Source: Gigantopelta aegis (taxonomy: Eukaryota > Mollusca > Gastropoda > Neomphalida > Peltospiridae). Taken from it: a stretch of DNA of 64,000 bases. A model generated the notes under the pieces. That model did no database searches, was not told the DNA's origin, and worked only from the letters and a program-made list of their open reading frames with translations. The stretch's first letter is position 1, and every line of letters begins with the position of its first letter. The DNA is taken from the NCBI RefSeq assembly GCF_016097555.1, contig NC_054706.1:80303825-80367824 (forward strand). Reading direction: 5' to 3'. The translations under genes were made by a program, and so were the position numbers. Shown piece by piece: positions 13,393 to 22,300 of the stretch.

Positions 13393-16300
13393 CATAAATG
13401 ATCATAATAAAATGAACGCAAATCTCGGGTTTAAGCTTGGTGACGTTACAGTTGTACAATCGCGACCAGACTAAGCTTTTCAAACACGATCTCTGCTGCT
13501 GTAGGTTTATGTCCACGACAAGAAGGAAGGACATACTTTATTTAACGACGCACTCAACACATTTTATTCACGGTTATATAGCGTCGGACATATGGTTAAG
13601 GACCACACAGATATTGAGACAGGAAACCCGCTGTCGCCATTTCATGGGCTACTCTTTTCGTTTAGCAGCAAGGGATATTTTATATGCACCACCCCATAGA
13701 CAGGATAGCACATACCACGGCCTTTGATGTACCAGTCGTGGTGTACTGGCTGGAGCGAGAAATAGCCCAATGGGTCTACTGACGAGGATCGATCCTAAAC
13801 CGACCGCGCATCAAGAGCGCGCTTTACCACTGAGCTACGTCTCGCCCCTGTGTCCACGACAATGACACGCTTTGGAAATATTTGTTTTTAAAACATATAG
13901 ACAAGAAATGGGAATCTCCATGGGTACCAACTGTGCTCTACTGGTCGCCTGTGTGTTTCTCTAGGCATATGGATAAACATTTCTGACTAATATGGTTAAA
14001 CATTTCTGACTAATATGGTTAAATAAAAAACAAAGGAATTCGGCGAAAACTTTAAACTTTACATTCCGCTATACTGATGACATCAATTTTTCCTTAATAT
14101 CGAACAATATGCCTTCTGCTCCAGCTTTTCAAACAATGCCATATCATTTTGGCACAGATGTTCCATCAGGCTTATGATATTCAGGGCTCCTGAGGACATT
14201 CAGAAAGTTTTATGGTAGATATTTGGAGGCTATATCTTATAAATATGATGCATCACTGACCAAAATGATGATAACTTGTAGATACTTTTTCATCTACTTC
14301 GTGAAACTCTTGTGCATTGCCAGACATGACATCTGTGGTGACAGTGTTCATTATTGGTGCCATCGGTGGGGCAGGATATGCTCATATTTCACCTGACATC
14401 TGTGGTGACAGTTCATTATTGGTGCCATCGGTGGGGCAGGATATGCTCTTATTTCACCTGACAACTGTGGTGACAGTGTTCATTACTGGTGCCATCGGTG
14501 GGGCAGGATATGCTCTTATTTCACCTGACATCTGTGGTGACAGTGTTCATTACTGGTGCCATCGGTGGGGCAGGATATGCTCATATTTCACCTGACATCT
14601 GTGGTGACAGTGTTCATTACTGGTGCCATCGGTGGGGCAGGATATGCTCTTATTTCACCTGACATCTGTGGTGACAGTGTTCATTACTGGTGCCATCGGT
14701 GGGGCAGGATATGCTCATATTTCACCTGACATCTGTGGTGACAGTGTTCATTACTGGTGCCATCGGTGGGGCAGGATATGCTCTTATTTCACCTGACATC
14801 TGTGGTGACAGTGTTCATTACTGGTGCCATCGGTGGGGCAGGATATGCTCTTATTTCACCTGACATCTGTGGTGACAGTGTTCATTACTGGTGCAGGATA
14901 TGCTCATATTTCACCTGACATCTGTGGTGACAGTGTTCATTACTGGTGCCATCGGTGGGGCAGGATATGCTCTTATTTCACCTGACATCTGTGGTGACAG
15001 TGTTCATTACTGGTGCCATCGGTGGGGCAGGATATGCTCATATTTCGCCCACACCTGATATCTGTTTCGACAGTGATTCATGAATGCATGTCATCACAGC
15101 TGTATTTGTTCCAGTGACCTCTGTTCTCTGCTAGTTCTGATTCAGTAAACTAGACTGGGAGTGGCAGTACAAGAAAGGTATATCGTCCAGTAAAGGATCT
15201 CCTCATGAGTGCCTATCCTATAGATACAGACATAGATAGATTCATGGAATCAACCACTAGTTTACCAAATGCCCATTCGACTGCATTATACAGAGATACG
15301 GTCTAGGTCACGGATATCAGTTTTGTCGTTCAGATCATATACCTCCCACAAACAACTGTTTTGAGAAATTAGTCATAAAAATGGCATGAACTTCGTTACT
15401 TATCAGTAATTTAGCAGATGGCTAAACGTTAGTTTGTTTTGTTTAACAACACCACTAGAGCACATTGATTTATCAATCATCAGCTACTGGATGTCAAACA
15501 TTTCATAATGTTTACATGTAGTCTTAAAGAGGAAACCCACTACATTTCCCCATCTTTTATATACACAATCACACAGGATAGCACATACCACGGCCATTTA
15601 TATGTACCACTCGTGAGCAGATGGAACATTTCCCCATCTTTTATACACACAATCACACAGGATAGCACATACCACGGCCATTTATATGTACCACTCGTGA
15701 GCAGATGGAACATTTCCCCATCTTTTATATACACAATCACACAGGGTAGCACATACCACGGCCATTTATATGTACCACTCGTGAGCAGATGGAACATTTC
15801 CCCATCTTTTATATACACAATCACACAGGATAGCACATACCACGGCCATTTATATGTACCACTCGTGAGCAGATGGAACATTTTCCCATCTTTTATATAC
15901 ACAATCACACAGGGTAGCACATACCACGGCCATTTATATGTACCACTCGTGAGCAGATGGAACATTTCCATCTTTTATATACACAATCACAAAGGGTAGC
16001 ACATACCACGGCCATTTATATGTACCACTCGTGAGCAGATGGAACATTTCCCCATCTTTTATATACACAATCACACAGGGTAGCACATACCACGGCCATT
16101 TATATGTACCACTCGTGAGCAGATGGAACATTTCCCCATCTTTTATATACACAATCACACAGGGTAGCACATACCACGGCCATTTATATGTACCACTCGT
16201 GAGCAGATGGAACATTTCCCCATCTTTTATATACACAATCACACAGGGTAGCACATACCACGGCCATCTATATGTACCACTCGTGAGCAGATGGAACATT

Positions 16301-19300
16301 TCCCCATTTTTTATATACACAATCACACAGGGTAGCACATACCACGGCCATTTATATGTACCACTCGTGAGCAGTTGGAACATTTCCCCATCTTTTATAT
16401 ACACAATCACACAGGGTAGCACATACCACGGCCATTTATATGTACCACTCGTGAGCAGATGGAACATTTCCCCATCTTTTATATACACAATCACACAGGA
16501 TAGCACATACTACGGCCATTTATATGTACCACTCGTGAGCAGATGGAACATTTCTGGCGTGCTTCCATCAGAAAACTGTCCAAGCACGCCTATCGTGCGC
16601 ACAACCTCTGACTTCGTTTGACAGTTCTATCCAAGGCAAGGCAGCTAATACTGCAGCATTGATCAGTTATTCGTCACGGCTGAATCAGCCGTTTTCCCAC
16701 TGGTTCTTTTCAGATGTTTTTTTTACAAGCCTTAATGACCGACATCACTAATACGTACTTATATTTTGTTTCACTAATGTTATTTGCCTCAAGAGGAAAT
16801 CTAATTAAATGTCGTGATTTTATGGAGAACTTCCGACCTTACTGGAAACAATAGGCTTGCTAATGCGCAAATGGAAAAAGGAGGAATTAGCCACCTACTG
16901 AAATGACATGTGGCTAACTGCACGCCGATTGCAGGTTTCTTCTTATTTCGTCTTGTCACGTTATACTGTTTCGTGCTTTAATAAGCCTTTCAACTCCCGT
17001 TAGAGCTGACAAAATAAACAACGGTGCACAAAACAGTGGTAATCCATCAAAAGACAAAATGGCGAAGCGCTGATTAAATTAGAGGCTAATGGCTAATTAA
17101 TGGATAGGACGCATTTGTAAACTGAGCAAGAAATACCTTTCAAAGCGTATCAGACTCGCGCGCCACGATGTTTGAATGCTGACAGGCCCAACACCGGCTT
17201 AACCAGATTACATCGATTTTGGATTGGCTGACGAAAAGATGTCGTCACGTGATGACAAGTATGAAAGTTGACTGTCTTTCCGTTTACTCGAATTGAGTTT
17301 GCCGGCGAGTTCTGTCCCCTTGGCTGCGTTCCAGCGTGCGGCGCGGCGCAGGGAATCATCACATGGACATTGATTCGATTATTCAGTCACAACGCGGACT
17401 GGTTGATGTTATCTCCGCGCAAAATGGCGCGATCTGACAAGTAAGCGAATTAAAGAGCCGAGTAACTTAGGCTTGACGCTCCGTAATTGATCAATGATTA
17501 TATTTGCAAAATAAATTTACAGTTACATGTGTACGAGACACTTGATAAATCATTCATTATCCTTTTATCTAATTTTGCACGCTATTTTATTGCTTATTGT
17601 TGCAAATTGCAGTTCTATATGATTATTGGTCATCAATAAATGATACGATTTGCGCAAGTGTCCGCCGGTAGGACGTCCTCTGACACGTCTCGCTTTCTTC
17701 ACCAACATCTTTAGTCTTTGTCTTCCACAAATAACTATTTTATATGTCATACGCTGCGCACAGACGTCTTAATGTGACGCATCGGAGGTTTGGTCTTTTT
17801 ACCCTTTTAAAAGATACAGACTGGAGAACACAATCGTCAAAGTATCACAAATCGTATTTCTGCACAACGCAGAGTTCAATGGATGTTTTTACCAGATAGT
17901 CACTGTTTCCATGAATCACTCCCTACTTCTGATTAGAAGCTGGCGGTTTCCCTCTTCCCATGTCACACCAATACCCTGGTTACTTTTCCACCAACACGTG
18001 CACATACTAGTCGATTGAAATATACTCTCCGGCAAAAATTAAGCAGCTCAAAAAATGTTTTCTTCATAAATCACTTTTCAAACTGCATGTAGACTTATTG
18101 TTATTATTACAATATGAACAATATGTCCGTGCCAAAACACCCTCAGATATCAGTACCATACATAGAACAAGAACATATATCTTGTTTCAAAGTTAAAGTT
18201 TGTTTTGTTTAACGACACCACTAGAGCACCTTGATTAATTAATTAATCATCAGCTATTGGGTGTCAAACATTTCGTAATTCTGACACGTAGTCACGAGAA
18301 GTAACTCGCTACATTTTTCTTAATGCAGCAAGGGAAAGAGAAAACCCCCAATCAGCTTAATGGATCCATCGAGGTGGTTCGATCCTGCGACGCAAGCACC
18401 TCAAGCGGGCACTCAACCGATTGAGCTAAATCCCGTGCATATCTCATTAAAAAATAGATCATGTCGATCATAAATTAATTAATATTTTTAGGGGAGTACA
18501 TGTATACAAGTTTTACATCGCACTTGTCCAGCAACTTCTGTGTCTGTATTGCTTGAGGTGTTTTATACAGTAACACGCCTGTAACAGATCCAACGGGGTC
18601 TGCGAGTATTCGTCCCCGTCAGGACGAAGGCATACCACTCCCGCCAACAAAGAATTTATAATCAAGCTATAATCATGCCTGCATCATGCGGATAGAAGTT
18701 TGTTTTGGTGGTTTTGTTTGTTTCTTTAATCTTTTTTCCCATAGGTTTCGTTTCAAAGTGAATATTAATGTACAATAAATACATCAAGCGTATAAAAAAG
18801 TTATATATTTTTAAATAGGTTTGGTTTCAAAATCGTCGAGCCAAATGGCGAAAAAGTGAGCGATTTTCCCAGCAGCCTCCGAGTGACGTCAAATCCGAGA
18901 CGACTGGACCGGAAACAGACGACTGCGGCGCTCACAGCGACATAGATCCCAGCCTCGACCTGGATGACGATCTACACAGTGCTGATGACGTCACCGCTCA
19001 CGGTGCTGACAAACTGGAAACAGCGCCGTCTGGCGACCACGAGTCTTGTGATATCGACACTGAAACTGTGACACTGACAGATGTGAAGCAGATTCCAGCA
19101 ATACCGAAATACGACAGTGGCTCCCCCGAGAACCTCGTTATCAAGAACAAAGATATGAACTCAGAACAGGCGTGTGAGTCTGAAGCGCAGAGCTGCTCGG
19201 AGGAAACCGACAGCAAAGATCAACATCCGACTCAGGACGGTGAGGCAGACGGACTAAAAGACACGGTTTCACCATCAAGTCCTCAACCACAAGCTTCAGT

Positions 19301-22300
19301 AGACTGTAGTCCAGGGGCGGACCTGACGAGTGATCACAGGGCAGCTGCCGCCCCCAGTGTTAAAACCTCCCTGAACTTGCTGCCAGCATTGGGGATGCCG
19401 CAACACGATGTGAATTTCTTAGCCAAGATCAACGCGGGGCATCTTCCCTTTTCACAGTCTCTACTGATGGCGTCGCAGCGACCTAGTTTCTTCCCGCTGA
19501 TGGAAGGGTTGGTATTAGTCTGTTTGTGTTAAAGACACTGTCCCGATTTGATGTCATTGTGTTCGATGTGAAAACAACTAGGCCTACATATTAAATACAG
19601 AATATTAATGTCTGTGTTCTGGGCCCGTTCAGACTAAAAGGTTTATAAGCGTCCAGGCCTGGCAAGACTCAAAAACTAATATTAGTCTGGGACTTTAAAG
19701 TCATGGTAACGCCATACAAATTGTATGCATGAGACGTCATTAAAGACTGAGTCTGGACTAAACGCTTTATAAGAACGGATCCAAGTCGTTCTAATGATTT
19801 AATAGCCCAAATTAGATTTTACCTCCCAATAATTCTGTAGTATGAAAACGGTATATTAGGAAATAGAATCACATTCGAGGTACTAGAAATACATTGAATA
19901 TACATGTATGGACACTGATAACAAGAACATATATTTGATATGCAGTTCTAATCGCTAACAGAACGCATTTTAATGACCATAAGACCAGGACATCTTATTT
20001 GTTTATATGGTATTAGTTTATATATGTAAGTTAGAACACCGAAGACTATAGGGGTCACTACCCCGTTATTCTATTAAAGAGGAGAGTAGGATGACCAACC
20101 TGTATGTGGTCGACATGTCTCCACAATAAAACACAATTTTAATTATACTGGGTTTGTCACTCTTGGTAACTCAAGGGCTAATTCACAGTGTTTAGTAGAG
20201 CGAATATTATTATCTGTTCACGATAAATAAGAAAATGTTAACTTTGGTGTCAATGGGAAATGATTTAGTTAAAAATAACTCTACAATTAAACCATACAGT
20301 TAGGGCTCAGTCACATTAGGTGCGGATTGGCGTATGCGATGCGGCTACACAAATTAAAAGGAACTATTTCTAATGAGAGCATTTACACCGGATGCGTGCG
20401 GTCTACCGGCTTCTATGTTTTCTTTGGTTGTATTTTAACCTTTGCAGCCGTACTGCATGCGCAGATCTCCATCTGATGTGATTGAGCCCTGACTGTGTGT
20501 TTTATTGTGTGGCAGATACATATGAGAAAATAATCGGTGAAGTTTCTACACGACTGACACAACCTTTAATACAAGATAAACTATACGCCCTTTTGCAAAA
20601 ACGTTCCCGAGTACCCGCCAGTGTTGTCACACAACACATTGCACTAAATCATCTGGGAAGACTAATTTCATTAGTTTTATGGAAAAGTATCTGATTTGTT
20701 TAATTATTCATAGTAAATCTCCCCACTGATAAATTGCAAATGCTATCAAGGTAAAAGGATTTTATAGATATTTGTAATGGCGGATATCGGGTGTCCAAAG
20801 TGACTCAGCTGGGATTCATTTAACGTCTGCGCGAATATGATAAAATATTCATACACGTCACAGGGAATTGTTAAACATCACGGCAGATGTGTGTTACAGA
20901 AGCGATCGTTGATGCGATTAATTGCACCGAGTATTGTACTTTTGATGTTTGCTTCATGAAAATGTATATGGACGGGGTCTGAATCCTGTTTTAATTGTAG
21001 GTTTATTTTGACCAAATAATTTTCCATTGGCACTAAAGTTAACATTTTCTAATTTATTGTCAATAGATACTAATATTTGTACTAATAAACACTGTCACAA
21101 ATGACTGCAAGTCTGAGCTGCAATTGTATTTATTCTGTGCTGTATGTATGGAATTACACATTTGATTTATGCAACCATGTAAATATAATGTCCGTTTTCT
21201 TTCTGGTAAAGGTCGTGTCTTAACTTTTCAGTTATTGACCGAGATTTTAAATCTAGGCTAAGGTTACTATTCCAATTGTTGGGCCAAGTAGTTAGGCAGA
21301 CTGACAGTTTATTAAGGTATCTCCTCATTACCAAACAATCCAATGCAGCGTATACATACAATCAATATAAATAATACAATTGTAAGGTTATGTAGGTTCA
21401 ATTGTTGAGTACAGAGTACTACAGACTAAATTATGACATCGCAGATTCAACTGTTCAGATATTGGGTCCAGACTAAGATATATGTAGTTGTAGTGTCAGC
21501 TGCTAAAACTAGGACTGAGCTGTTTGGTTAGACGTGTCCTCTGTAGATATAAACCATCTATTTTCAAACATTGCCATCATTATTTTCGAAGCATGTGATT
21601 AATTTCTCTTACAATATGGATTTTGGAGAAACTACAATATTCCTACCTCAGGCGAGTGATGTGGAGCGAGGTCTGTGTTTTAAATTTCATTTCAATTCTC
21701 GTTTGTTACAGATCCAGCATGAAGCAGTGCTATGATGCCCACATGAACCACAGACCTCTAATGCACAACTACCCACACCCAGCGTTCAAAGGTCAGTCAC
21801 AACATTACTTCTGCTCCAGCTTTATTATTAAAGCAAACTAGCGAACATAAATAAAAGACTACGCAGTCACCTCAAGTCACTGTAAATAAACTCAAATGAT
21901 CCATTGCTATCCGATGAAAGCTGTGGCTATACCACGTTAAAATATAGTTCTCCTTAACTGAAGTATAGAATGTTGAGGATCAATAGTATGGTCAGAATTA
22001 ATGGATTCATACAAAACAAACATAATTTTACAGTTATTAAAATATAGTAATGTCAGTGAACAGTGGATTAAAACTTATTTGGTTTGTTCTTGTTATCTTG
22101 TAGTAAACTGGAATTCGAATTGTAATAATTAGAATTCCAGTATTTCCCAACAAAATATAACATTTTACCAGAAGTACATTTTATAAGGAAATATATCTGT
22201 GTCTTTATAATTGACCCATGAGTGTTTATTTTAGCTAGTCATAATCATTATTAGCCGTTTGGTGAGTTTAGTAAACAAAACCCTCTGTATTCAAATTCAA

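Noticed and set aside
15508..16621. Open frames of 143-196 codons on both strands
   Set aside because: They follow an 84 bp array derived from a SINE; both strands open equally because of the period.
18020..18060. Tc1/mariner terminus
   Set aside because: Only one short similarity; no inverted partner or transposase fragment was found.
19068..19532. drgx ending at 19532 by reading through the exon 4 donor
   Set aside because: It would lose the OAR motif encoded by in-phase exons 5 and 6; possible only as an isoform.
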